Source: Flavonifractor porci (lineage in GTDB: Bacteria > Bacillota > Clostridia > Oscillospirales > Oscillospiraceae). From it: a stretch of 64,000 nucleotides of DNA. How positions within the stretch are numbered: the first letter of the stretch is position 1; each line of letters begins with the position of its first letter. The stretch is taken from assembly GCF_037572415.1 (NCBI RefSeq), contig NZ_JBBHLB010000001.1, positions 186,001 through 250,000 of the forward strand, read 5' to 3'. Shown one piece after another: positions 1 to 9,645 of the stretch. The notes beneath the pieces were generated by a model that was given only the letters and a program-made list of their open reading frames with translations, was not told the origin of the DNA and made no database searches. The position numbers and the translations under genes were made by a program.

Positions 1-89
1 AAATCGTGGAGCGGGGCAGTCACGATGACCTGCTTGCCCAGCAGGGGGAATATTATCAGCTGTACAACGGTATGTTTGAACTGAACTAA
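1..89 (+). CDS. ABC exporter (permease-ATPase), 3' end only
   Basis: Only the last 28 codons are in the window, read in the frame starting at base 3 and ending with TAA at 87-89. The peptide IVERGSHDDLLAQQGEYYQL closely matches the extreme C-terminus of the second half-transporter at 9635-11524 (IVERGDHEDLIAQQGLYYQL). This is the segment after the H-loop of the nucleotide-binding domain in ABC exporters. The function is inferred only from this paralogy; the substrate cannot be judged. A perfect hairpin terminator follows directly. Confidence 0.75.
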   Translation, partial: IVERGSHDDLLAQQGEYYQLYNGMFELN

Positions 90-91
90 AA

Positions 92-133
92 GGACATAAA
101 AAAGGACGCCGTCAGGCGTCCTTTTTTATGTCC
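92..133. terminator. Bidirectional rho-independent terminator
   Basis: A perfect 19-bp inverted repeat (92-110 and 115-133, loop GTCA) contains A6 in the left arm and T6 in the right arm. It lies between two convergent genes, the ABC exporter tail and hppA, and would end transcription from both sides. Confidence 0.9.
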
Positions 134-135
134 GA

Positions 136-2247
<2,112 letters not shown>

Positions 2248-2311
2248 CTTACCCAACTCCTTTGTTTCGGGAATCCATTGTAGCGCAAGGGTTCCCGGTT
2301 TTACAGACAAC

Positions 2312-2340
2312 ATTATAATACCTCAAAATGCATCCGTTTG
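2312..2340 (-). promoter_or_regulatory. Putative hppA promoter
   Basis: A perfect TATAAT -10 box reads on the minus strand at 2317-2312. The -35 position at 17-bp spacing (CAAACG) is poor. The position supports an mRNA start about 60 bases before the ATG at 2247. Confidence 0.4.
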
Positions 2341-2349
2341 GCAAGAGTA

Positions 2350-2389
2350 TTCAAAAAAGAAAGCGTCAAATCCTTGGATTTGACGCTTT
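2350..2389 (-). terminator. Terminator of trkA-trkH
   Basis: A perfect 14-bp stem (2360-2373 and 2376-2389) is followed on the minus strand by TCTTTTTTGA. It lies 22 bases past the trkH stop. Confidence 0.9.
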
Positions 2390-2410
2390 GGACAAAAACG
2401 AATGGACAGT

Positions 2411-3847
2411 TCAAGACCGTTTCCATGCATTTCCGCTAAAGAGCACTAAAATGGGCAAAATCTCCAATCTGCCAATAATCATACACAGTGAAAGAACCAG
2501 TTTGGAAAAGCCGGAAAAGAGGGCATAGTTGCCCATTGGTCCCACCAACTCCAGGCCGGGACCAATATTGCCAATGCAGGAGACCACGGCGGTAAAGGTG
2601 GTACCGAAGGAGTAATTATCGGCAGAAACCAAGAGTGTGCCTCCAAGTGTGATAAGGATATAGGCAGAAAAGAAGATATGAACGGAACGTAGGGAGGATT
2701 CTTCAACCACTCGCCCATCCAGCTTAACCACATTAACCGCCCTGGGATGAATGACTTGTCGAATTTCCCGGCGTATACATCTTCCCAGTAATAACATACG
2801 AGAACACTTGATGGCGCCGCCAGTGGAACCGGCGCAGGCTCCGGTGAACATTAAAAGAACCAGCAAGATACGGGAGAATTCCGGCCAAAGATTAAAATCG
2901 GTACTGGCAAAGCCGGTAGTTGAAATAATGGAAGCAACCTGAAAGGCTGCATGACGGATGGACTCACGCCCGGTGGGATAGATGTTCCAGATATTCGTGG
3001 AAACCAGCGCAATACTTGTAAAAACGATCAAAAGGAAAAAACGAAGCTCATCACTCTTAAGTACCTGCCTGACCTTGCCGCACAGCAGCAGGAAGTAGAG
3101 AGAGAAGTTTACCGAGAACAGCAGCATAAAAATCGTGATAATAATCTCGATGGCGGGACTGCTATAGGCGGCAATGGAGATGTTTCTGGTGGAAAATCCG
3201 CCGGTGCCTGCTGTGGCGAAAGAGTGAACAATGCTGTCATACCAGGGCATCCCGGCGATCTTTAGGATGATGATCTCAATGGCGGTCAGCCCACAATAGA
3301 TCCCGTACAGGATTTTGGAGGACTGACTGCTTTTGGGTACCAGTTTACTGACCACCGGGCCGGGACTCTCGGCCTTCATCAAGTGGAGGGTGCGGGACCC
3401 AAGACCGGGCAGCAGCGCAATGGTGAGGATCAGTACGCCCATGCCGCCCAGCCAGTGGATAAAGGAACGCCAGAACAGAATACCCCGGGGCAGCGGTTCC
3501 ACCGCCATCAGAATAGAGGCTCCGGTGGTGGTAAAGCCGGAGACCGCCTCGAAAAAGCAGTCTATGTAGGAGGAGAAATAACCGCTGAAATAGAAAGGAA
3601 GCGCGCCAAAGACACCCATCAACAGCCAGATCAGCGCCACAGAGAAAAAGCCCTCCCGGGGGAAGAAGTGATCATCGCTGGACAGAAGAGAGAGGATGAA
3701 ACCGATTACCATGACCAGTGGTATGGTAAAGAGAAAAGGGGTGGGGTCCTCCTGATAGATCAGACTCACCAACAGCGGCAGCAGCATGGTGATGGCGCTT
3801 ACCATCAGTGTCTTTCCGGTTACTCTCAATACCAGTTTATAATTCAT
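2411..3847 (-). CDS. trkH: TrkH-family potassium uptake channel subunit
   Basis: A 478-residue integral membrane protein of the Trk/Ktr superfamily, the K+-conducting subunit. The repeated pore loops are visible, for example SGFTTTGASI, ATAGTGGFSTRN, ISTTGFASTDFN and VSCIGNIGPG, each with the filter-type glycine. The ATG overlaps the trkA stop (ATGA), so the two are translationally coupled, and a terminator follows the stop. Length and motifs are normal. TrkH rather than KtrB is preferred because the partner is a two-RCK TrkA. Confidence 0.93.
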   Translation of the reverse strand: MNYKLVLRVTGKTLMVSAITMLLPLLVSLIYQEDPTPFLFTIPLVMVIGFILSLLSSDDHFFPREGFFSVALIWLLMGVFGALPFYFSGYFSSYIDCFFEAVSGFTTTGASILMAVEPLPRGILFWRSFIHWLGGMGVLILTIALLPGLGSRTLHLMKAESPGPVVSKLVPKSSQSSKILYGIYCGLTAIEIIILKIAGMPWYDSIVHSFATAGTGGFSTRNISIAAYSSPAIEIIITIFMLLFSVNFSLYFLLLCGKVRQVLKSDELRFFLLIVFTSIALVSTNIWNIYPTGRESIRHAAFQVASIISTTGFASTDFNLWPEFSRILLVLLMFTGACAGSTGGAIKCSRMLLLGRCIRREIRQVIHPRAVNVVKLDGRVVEESSLRSVHIFFSAYILITLGGTLLVSADNYSFGTTFTAVVSCIGNIGPGLELVGPMGNYALFSGFSKLVLSLCMIIGRLEILPILVLFSGNAWKRS

Positions 3848-5235
3848 TGCGTTGCCCTCAGATCCAGCAGTGAGTCCTCATAAATATCATTGAGATCCAG
3901 GATGCCGTGATTGCGGGAGATCAGGATCACGGTGTCGCCTGAGGAGATGTGGCTGGAGCCATCTGGAATGATGATCTTGCCCTGGTGGACCAGAACGGCG
4001 ATAAGGATACCCTTTTTCAGCCGTAGATTCTTCAGCGGCACACCCTGATTTTTGGTAGTCTCATTGGCAATAAACTCCAGGGCCTCTGCGTGCCCGTCAC
4101 AAATTTTATACAGCGCATTCATCACGCTGCCCTTGGAATTCTGCATTCCACGGACCACTTGGAGGATGTGGCTGGCGGTGATGAGTTTGGGGGAGATCAC
4201 GCTGTCCAGTCCGGCGGCATGAGCGATGCCGGCGTAGTTTTGGCGGTTGGACTTGGCCACTACCTTTTTCACACCCTGCTGCATGGCGTAGAGCGAGATG
4301 ATGATGTTGTCCTCGTCACGGTCGGTGAGTGCGATAAAGGCATCGGAGGCACCAGCATTCTCTTCTTCCAGCAATTCCTGGTCGGTACCGTCGCCTTGAA
4401 TAATGAGCGCCTGGGGGAGCATATCACTGAGGTGACGGCAGCGCTCCGGGTTGCGTTCCACAATTTTGACCTGCATTCCCATCTTGAGCAGGATGTTAGA
4501 CAGATAGTAGGAGATGCGTCCCCCGCCTAAAATAAACGCGGAGTGCAGTTTGGGGATATTGCGGCCCAGCAGGCGGAAGAAGGAGGTCAGTCCAGCGGGC
4601 TGACCCACCAGGTAGAGCCGGTCGCCCACCCGGGGGATAAAGGCGCCGTCAGGAATGATGACCTGTCCGTCATCCCGTTCGGCCGCGCACAGGAGCATGG
4701 GCAGTTCCCGGAGCTTGCTGCTCTGGGCGGACAGAGGCTGATCGGTCAGGAAATCGCCTTCCCGCACCCGGAAACCGATCAACTCCACCCGACCCCGGTA
4801 GAAGGTCTCAATGTTGGCAGCGCTGGGGAAACGGAGCAGACGGGAGATCTCCACAGCTGTGGCATTTTCCGGATTGATGGCCAGGTCGATGCCCAGTTCC
4901 TGCTTCATATGAGACAGTTCCATGGCATACTCCGCATTGCGTACCCGGGCAATGGTAAATTTAGCGCCCAGCCGTTTGGCAGTGAGACAGCAGACCATGT
5001 TGACCTCGTCCAGGCTGGTGGCGGCGATGAGCAGATCTGCCGATTCAACACCCGATTCCTTCAGGGCGGAGATAGAGGCACCGTTGCCCTTGACGCACAT
5101 CACATCCAGAGATTCTGAAGCGTGGCGCAGGGCGGCGTCATTGGTGTCGATCACCGTGACGCTGTGCTCTTCCTGAGACAGATGCTCTGCCAGTGTAAAA
5201 CCGACCTTTCCATCTCCCACAATGATGATCTTCAA
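3844..5235 (-). CDS. trkA: TrkA, NAD-binding regulatory subunit of K+ uptake
   Basis: A 463-residue cytoplasmic protein with two tandem RCK modules. The first begins MKIIIVGDGKVGFTLAEHL (Rossmann GxGxxG) and the second SAFILGGGRISYYLSNILL, each followed by a TrkA-C domain. It gates TrkH in response to nucleotides. The start is TTG at 5235 with AAAGGATGG upstream. It is the first gene of a two-gene operon with trkH, overlapping it by four bases. Confidence 0.93.
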   Translation of the reverse strand: MKIIIVGDGKVGFTLAEHLSQEEHSVTVIDTNDAALRHASESLDVMCVKGNGASISALKESGVESADLLIAATSLDEVNMVCCLTAKRLGAKFTIARVRNAEYAMELSHMKQELGIDLAINPENATAVEISRLLRFPSAANIETFYRGRVELIGFRVREGDFLTDQPLSAQSSKLRELPMLLCAAERDDGQVIIPDGAFIPRVGDRLYLVGQPAGLTSFFRLLGRNIPKLHSAFILGGGRISYYLSNILLKMGMQVKIVERNPERCRHLSDMLPQALIIQGDGTDQELLEEENAGASDAFIALTDRDEDNIIISLYAMQQGVKKVVAKSNRQNYAGIAHAAGLDSVISPKLITASHILQVVRGMQNSKGSVMNALYKICDGHAEALEFIANETTKNQGVPLKNLRLKKGILIAVLVHQGKIIIPDGSSHISSGDTVILISRNHGILDLNDIYEDSLLDLRATQ

Positions 5236-5328
5236 GCATTATCCATCCTTTCAGGGCACCCAGACCCCTTTAGACGCTTTATGGAACCAGGCATGAGCGT
5301 ATATTCGTGGTCCATAATCGTAGCAATC

Positions 5329-5357
5329 ATCTTAACGCAATCTATCTATAGATGCAA
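5329..5357 (-). promoter_or_regulatory. Putative trkA-trkH promoter
   Basis: On the minus strand TTGCAT (5357-5352), a 17-bp spacer and TAAGAT (5334-5329) give a reasonable sigma-A promoter about 90 bases before the trkA start. Confidence 0.5.
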
Positions 5358-5409
5358 GTATCCGTTTATCCCTCCAACAAACGTTAGAAAGCCACCGAGG
5401 CTTTTTTCG

Positions 5410-5440
5410 GCAAAAAACTGCCGGTCATAGACCGGCAGTT
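5410..5440 (-). terminator. Terminator of the 5458-6147 gene
   Basis: An 11-bp perfect stem, AACTGCCGGTC with its complement and a 3-base loop, is followed by TTTTTTG on the minus strand. Confidence 0.85.
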
Positions 5441-5457
5441 GGGGTGGCGGCAAATAT

Positions 5458-6147
5458 TTAACTGGTCCATTCACCGTGAATGATACCTACCAGGTACCAG
5501 TCGTTGTTCCATACCTCAAAGACCAACTTAAGAGAGCACCAGTCGAAGCCCTCCAGCGATGGATCGATCCCAGGGAAGTGGTACTCCACAAAACGCCCAT
5601 CAGGATAGGCGTCAGCCACATTTTCCAGTGCATTTCCGCTGATAAGTACAGTGTCAATGCCCACCTGGGGCGCTTCGGTATAGTCGGTATTAAAGACAAA
5701 ACGGGCGAAGTAGTCCTCGGCAGTGCAGCGGATGGGTGCGCCGGAACCTACAGAACGACCCCAGGTATAGAGCAGATCATCGTCTGCCAGTCTGGTGACT
5801 TGTTCCTGCGAGAGTACGGTATCACAGGAATGGTCCACTGTAGAGTAGGGGGTCATGGTGATGCCGTATTGAGGGTGGACCAGCAGGGCGAGAGCGGAGT
5901 AGTCCTGCTCTTTCAGCGCCTCCAATACCTGACCGGCACGCTCAAGAAGCAAGGTGTTATCACAGGTATCAAGGGGCGGTTCAGTGGGGATGGAGGAGGC
6001 GTAGGTGTTCTGGGTATAGCTGATGGCTGGGATCGAAGAGGAGGCGGCAGCGGAGTTGGCGGAAGAGGAAAGAGACAGGCCGACCATGGATCCAAGGACC
6101 AATCCACACAGCAGAGCCAGTATGGTCATCAGGGCTGCCCGTTTCAC
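5458..6147 (-). CDS. Putative membrane-anchored extracytoplasmic protein, unknown function
   Basis: A 229-residue protein starting at GTG (AAGGAGG upstream). Residues about 5-28 form one hydrophobic signal/anchor segment, followed by a Ser/Ala/Pro-rich linker to about residue 60 and a compact domain ending WYLVGIIHGEWTS. The domain resembles small secreted folds often found in Firmicutes surface proteins, but I do not recognise the family. It is a single-gene unit with its own promoter and terminator, divergent from the uridine phosphorylase gene. Confidence 0.75.
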   Translation of the reverse strand: MKRAALMTILALLCGLVLGSMVGLSLSSSANSAAASSSIPAISYTQNTYASSIPTEPPLDTCDNTLLLERAGQVLEALKEQDYSALALLVHPQYGITMTPYSTVDHSCDTVLSQEQVTRLADDDLLYTWGRSVGSGAPIRCTAEDYFARFVFNTDYTEAPQVGIDTVLISGNALENVADAYPDGRFVEYHFPGIDPSLEGFDWCSLKLVFEVWNNDWYLVGIIHGEWTS

Positions 6148-6222
6148 ATTGATTGCCTCCTTTTTCGGTCATCGGATATCTGACAGACAGGCCGAAAATG
6201 CAGCTTGCCCGTCAGCAGCACT

Positions 6223-6251
6223 ATTCTAAAACGAACAAACCAAAAATACAA
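6223..6251 (-). promoter_or_regulatory. Putative promoter of the 5458-6147 gene
   Basis: Minus-strand TTGTAT (6251-6246), 17-bp spacer, TAGAAT (6228-6223), about 75 bases before the GTG start. Confidence 0.55.
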
Positions 6252-6289
6252 CAACAAAACGTTACAAAAAGCATAAATGTTTGTGCACC

Positions 6290-6318
6290 TTGCAATGGGC
6301 GCGAGAAACTGATATAAT
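6290..6318 (+). promoter_or_regulatory. udp promoter
   Basis: TTGCAA (6290-6295), 17-bp spacer, perfect TATAAT (6313-6318). The predicted mRNA starts near 6325, giving a leader of about 75 bases to the ATG at 6399. Confidence 0.75.
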
Positions 6319-6398
6319 ACAATATGCCGATTTATGGGCCATACCCGGTCGGATCCAGGTATGAAAGGGATGTATGCGACACCGAGGAGGTATCCAGG

Positions 6399-7169
6399 AT
6401 GCACGAACATGAACTGCAGTTCCATATAAAATGTAAGCAGGGCGACGTGGGCCGCTATTGCTTTTTGCCCGGCGATCCGGGCCGCTGCGAGAAGATAGCC
6501 GCTTATTTTGATGACCCGGTGAAGATCGGCAGCAATCGGGAATATACCATTTATACCGGCACCTTGTTGGGTGAGAAGGTAAGCGTGTGCTCTACCGGCA
6601 TCGGTGGGCCCTCTGCCGTCATTGCGATGGAGGAGCTGCATAACATCGGCGCGGACACTTTTATACGGGTGGGTACCTGCGGTGGCATTGCCCTGCCGGT
6701 CAAAAGCGACGATGTGGTGATCGCCACCGGCGCGGTGCGTCATGAGGGGACCAGTCGGGAGTATGCTCCCATTGAATTCCCCGCCGTATCTGATTACCAG
6801 GTCCAGACCGCTTTGGTCCAGGCAGCCAAGAACCTGGGAAAGCCCTGGCATGCCGGCGTGGTCCAGTGTAAGGATTCCTTTTATGGCCAGCACAGCCCGG
6901 CCCGGATGCCGGTCGCCCAGGAACTGCTCTACAAGTGGGAAGCCTGGAAACGCCTTGGGGTGTTGGCCTCTGAGATGGAGTCTGCGGCCCTCTTCTGCTG
7001 CGCCGCCGCACTGGGCGTGCGGTGCGGCTCCTGTTTCCATGTGATCTGGAACCAGGAGCGGGAGGCTGCCGGTTTGGATCAGACCGAGAGTCATGATTTG
7101 TCCGCTGCCCTGGAGGTGGGTATCGAGGCGGTCAAACTGCTGATCCAGGCAGACCGGATCAAAAACTGA
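6399..7169 (+). CDS. udp: Uridine phosphorylase
   Basis: A 256-residue PNP/UDP-family phosphorylase that splits uridine to uracil and ribose-1-phosphate. Family motifs seen are the phosphate loop FLPGDPGRC, STGIGGPSAVI, RVGTCGGI and the ribose-contact segment ASEMESAALF. The frame is open from 6324, but ATG at 6399 is preferred because GAGGAGGT lies seven bases upstream and the longer N-terminus lacks family sequence. It is monocistronic, with its own promoter and a strong terminator. Uridine rather than purine preference is inferred from overall similarity. Confidence 0.9.
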   Translation: MHEHELQFHIKCKQGDVGRYCFLPGDPGRCEKIAAYFDDPVKIGSNREYTIYTGTLLGEKVSVCSTGIGGPSAVIAMEELHNIGADTFIRVGTCGGIALPVKSDDVVIATGAVRHEGTSREYAPIEFPAVSDYQVQTALVQAAKNLGKPWHAGVVQCKDSFYGQHSPARMPVAQELLYKWEAWKRLGVLASEMESAALFCCAAALGVRCGSCFHVIWNQEREAAGLDQTESHDLSAALEVGIEAVKLLIQADRIKN

Positions 7170-7186
7170 ATGGAACCTGCACAAGG

Positions 7187-7215
7187 GCCCGCCGCATATT
7201 GCGGCGGGCTTTTTA
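7187..7215 (+). terminator. udp terminator
   Basis: A 9-bp stem GCCCGCCGC / GCGGCGGGC with loop ATATT is followed by TTTTTATAT. Confidence 0.9.
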
Positions 7216-7243
7216 TATGCTAAAGCCAATAAGACAAAAAGAG

Positions 7244-7256
7244 TTTGTCAGACAAA
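7244..7256. promoter_or_regulatory. Inverted repeat TTTGTC-A-GACAAA
   Basis: A perfect 6-bp inverted repeat around one base. The half-site AGACAAA recurs at 7345-7351, between the -35 and -10 of the marR promoter, and a near copy lies at 7232. It is a candidate operator for the MarR regulator. Confidence 0.35.
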
Positions 7257-7273
7257 TATGATGGATTACGCAG

Positions 7274-7292
7274 CAATTCTGTGACAGAATTG
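7274..7292. promoter_or_regulatory. 19-bp palindrome upstream of marR
   Basis: CAATTCTGTGACAGAATTG is a perfect 9-bp inverted repeat about a single central base, the size expected for a MarR dimer site. It lies about 40 bases upstream of the marR -35 box. Confidence 0.45.
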
Positions 7293-7330
7293 TAAGGAGA
7301 AGAACTTTTCTCTTTTGTTGATGTTGTGCA

Positions 7331-7359
7331 TTGACAACTGTTAGCAGACAAACTAAACT
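7331..7359 (+). promoter_or_regulatory. Promoter of the marR-ABC operon
   Basis: TTGACA (7331-7336), 17-bp spacer, TAAACT (7354-7359), 30 bases before the marR start. Confidence 0.7.
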
Positions 7360-7388
7360 AAATGCAGTACAAAAAAGGAGATGACGAA

Positions 7389-7823
7389 ATGCGGCAGGAG
7401 CGCCATGTAGGCTATGAAATCAAAGCTCTGTCTAATCTGCTGCGGCGAAAGGTGTTGGAGATGACCTGCACGCCGGAAGGAGACGATTTTACCGAGATGC
7501 AGGTGAAGCTGCTGGGCTTTTTGTGTCATAACCGGGACCAGGAGATCTGCCAAAAGGATATTGAGGAGGCATTCTATATCCGGCGGTCCACAGCATCCCG
7601 ACTGCTCAAACGCCTGGAGGCTCAGGGCTTTATTGTGCGGCAGTCGGTGGAACGGGACGCCCGGCTTAAGCAGGTGACCACCACTGCCAAGGCGGATGCG
7701 CTCCATCAGGAGATCATAGAGCGGATCAACAGTGTAGAGGAGCTGCTGACCCAGGGCCTGAGTCAGGCGGAGTTGGAGCAATTCCTCAGCACCGTGGAAA
7801 AACTGAAGCAGAATCTGCTGTAA
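7389..7823 (+). CDS. MarR-family transcriptional regulator
   Basis: A 144-residue winged-helix regulator. The HTH is visible as ICQKDIEEAFYIRRSTASRL, followed by the wing SVERDARLKQVTTT. The start at ATG 7389 has AAAGGAG upstream; the longer frame from 7362 covers the promoter. It precedes a heterodimeric ABC exporter by 79 bases, the classical layout of a drug-sensing repressor with its pump. Two palindromes upstream are candidate operators. Confidence 0.9.
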   Translation: MRQERHVGYEIKALSNLLRRKVLEMTCTPEGDDFTEMQVKLLGFLCHNRDQEICQKDIEEAFYIRRSTASRLLKRLEAQGFIVRQSVERDARLKQVTTTAKADALHQEIIERINSVEELLTQGLSQAELEQFLSTVEKLKQNLL

Positions 7824-7902
7824 GCCATCCGTGTGACGGCTTACAGCGCGTCATTTCTGTGTAGACAGCGCACTACGCATCAATCCTAGAGGAGGGAACC
7901 CT

Positions 7903-9645
7903 ATGAAGAAAAAGCGCGGCCTGATCAGCTGCATTGGGGAGTTCAAACTGGCCACTGTCCTCACACCCATCTTTGTGATCGGAGAGGTGGCGTTCGATGT
8001 ACTGATTCCCATGATGACCGGCAGATTGCTGGACGAGGGCGTCAAGGCGGGTAATATGAACCGGATCATTCAGTATGGCCTGCTGGTTGTGGCTATGGCG
8101 CTGATGGCATTGCTGCTGGGCGGCCTGTCCGGCCGGTTTGCGGCCCGGGCGTCCACCGGCTTCTCCCGCAATCTGCGCCGAGAGATGTATCAAAACGTAC
8201 AGAAGCTCTCCTTTTCCAACATTGATAAGTTTTCCACCGGCGGTATCATTACCCGCCTGACTACCGATGTGACCAACGTGCAGATGGCCTTCATGATGAT
8301 CATCCGCATTGCGGTACGTTGCCCCATCATGCTGGTCTGTGCCTGGTTCCTCACCTTTACGCTCAATCCCAAGCTGGCGCTGATTTTTCTGGTAGTCATC
8401 CCTGTTCTGGCAGTGGGCATTCTGGCCATCATGAAATCGGCTTATCCCGTATTCAAACGAGTATTTAAGAAGTACGACTGGTTGAATAACGTGGTGGAGG
8501 AGAACTTGCTGGGCATCCGTGTTGTGAAGTCCTTCGTTCGGCAAGAACACGAAAAGGAGAAATTTGGAAAAGTTTCCGGAGAGATCTATATGGATTTCTC
8601 CAAAGCAGAAAAGATCGTGGCATTCAATATGCCGTTGATGCAGATCTGTGTCTACGCCTGTATGCTTGCTGTCTCGTGGATCGGCGCAAATCTGGTGGTG
8701 GGCGGGGAACTGACCACCGGACAGCTGACCAGTATGTTCAGCTACATCATGATGATTCTTATGAGCTTGATGATGCTGTCCATGGTACTGATGATGATCA
8801 TCTTGTCAAAAGCTTCCGCCGAGCGGATCGTAGAATTGCTCAATGAGGAGAGCGACCTGAAGAACGGCCCTGATCCGATCTATGAGGTGAAGGATGGTTC
8901 CGTGGTCTTTGAGAACGTCAGCTTCAGCTATGCCAAGGACCCCACCAAAGAGTGCCTGAAGGATGTGAATCTCACCATCAAATCCGGCGAGACTGTGGGT
9001 ATCCTGGGTGGTACCGGTACTTCAAAGACTACTTTGGTCCAGCTGATCCCCCGTCTGTACGACGCCACCGAGGGCCGCGTACTGGTAGGCGGCGTGGATG
9101 TGCGGGACTATGATATGGAGGCTCTGCGTGAGCAGGTGGCCATGGTGCTCCAGAAGAACGTGCTTTTCTCCGGTACCATCAAGGAAAATCTGCGCTGGGG
9201 CAACAAGGAGGCCACCGACGAAGAGATGGTCCGGGTATGTAAGCTGGCCCAGGCTGATTCCTTCATCCAGGAGTTCCCAGACAAGTACGATACCCACATT
9301 GAGCAGGGCGGTTCCAACGTGTCCGGCGGCCAAAAGCAGCGGCTTTGTATTGCCCGGGCTCTGCTGAAGAAGCCCAAGATCCTCATTCTGGACGACTCTA
9401 CCTCTGCGGTGGACACCAAGACTGACGCCCTGATCCGTAAGGCGTTTCGGGAGGAGATCCCCGACACCACCAAGTTTATCATTGCCCAGCGTATCTCCTC
9501 CATTGAGGACGTCGACAAGATCCTGGTGATGGACGGCGGAAAAATTGCTGCCATAGGCACCCATGAGGAATTGCTCAAGACCTGCGAAATCTACCGCGAA
9601 ATTTATGAATCCCAGACCAAAGGAGGCGGCGAAGATGAAACCTGA
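7903..9645 (+). CDS. Heterodimeric ABC exporter, subunit with degenerate ATP site
   Basis: A 580-residue half-transporter: a six-helix membrane domain (about 1-310) then a nucleotide-binding domain. The Walker A is GGTGTSKTT, with Ser where Gly usually precedes the Lys. The signature VSGGQKQR is intact. Walker B is ILILDDSTSAVD, with Asp in place of the catalytic Glu. Such a site is typical of the degenerate subunit in BmrCD/TM287-288-type pumps. The stop overlaps the start of its partner. Multidrug export is inferred from the family and the MarR neighbour. Confidence 0.92.
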   Translation: MKKKRGLISCIGEFKLATVLTPIFVIGEVAFDVLIPMMTGRLLDEGVKAGNMNRIIQYGLLVVAMALMALLLGGLSGRFAARASTGFSRNLRREMYQNVQKLSFSNIDKFSTGGIITRLTTDVTNVQMAFMMIIRIAVRCPIMLVCAWFLTFTLNPKLALIFLVVIPVLAVGILAIMKSAYPVFKRVFKKYDWLNNVVEENLLGIRVVKSFVRQEHEKEKFGKVSGEIYMDFSKAEKIVAFNMPLMQICVYACMLAVSWIGANLVVGGELTTGQLTSMFSYIMMILMSLMMLSMVLMMIILSKASAERIVELLNEESDLKNGPDPIYEVKDGSVVFENVSFSYAKDPTKECLKDVNLTIKSGETVGILGGTGTSKTTLVQLIPRLYDATEGRVLVGGVDVRDYDMEALREQVAMVLQKNVLFSGTIKENLRWGNKEATDEEMVRVCKLAQADSFIQEFPDKYDTHIEQGGSNVSGGQKQRLCIARALLKKPKILILDDSTSAVDTKTDALIRKAFREEIPDTTKFIIAQRISSIEDVDKILVMDGGKIAAIGTHEELLKTCEIYREIYESQTKGGGEDET

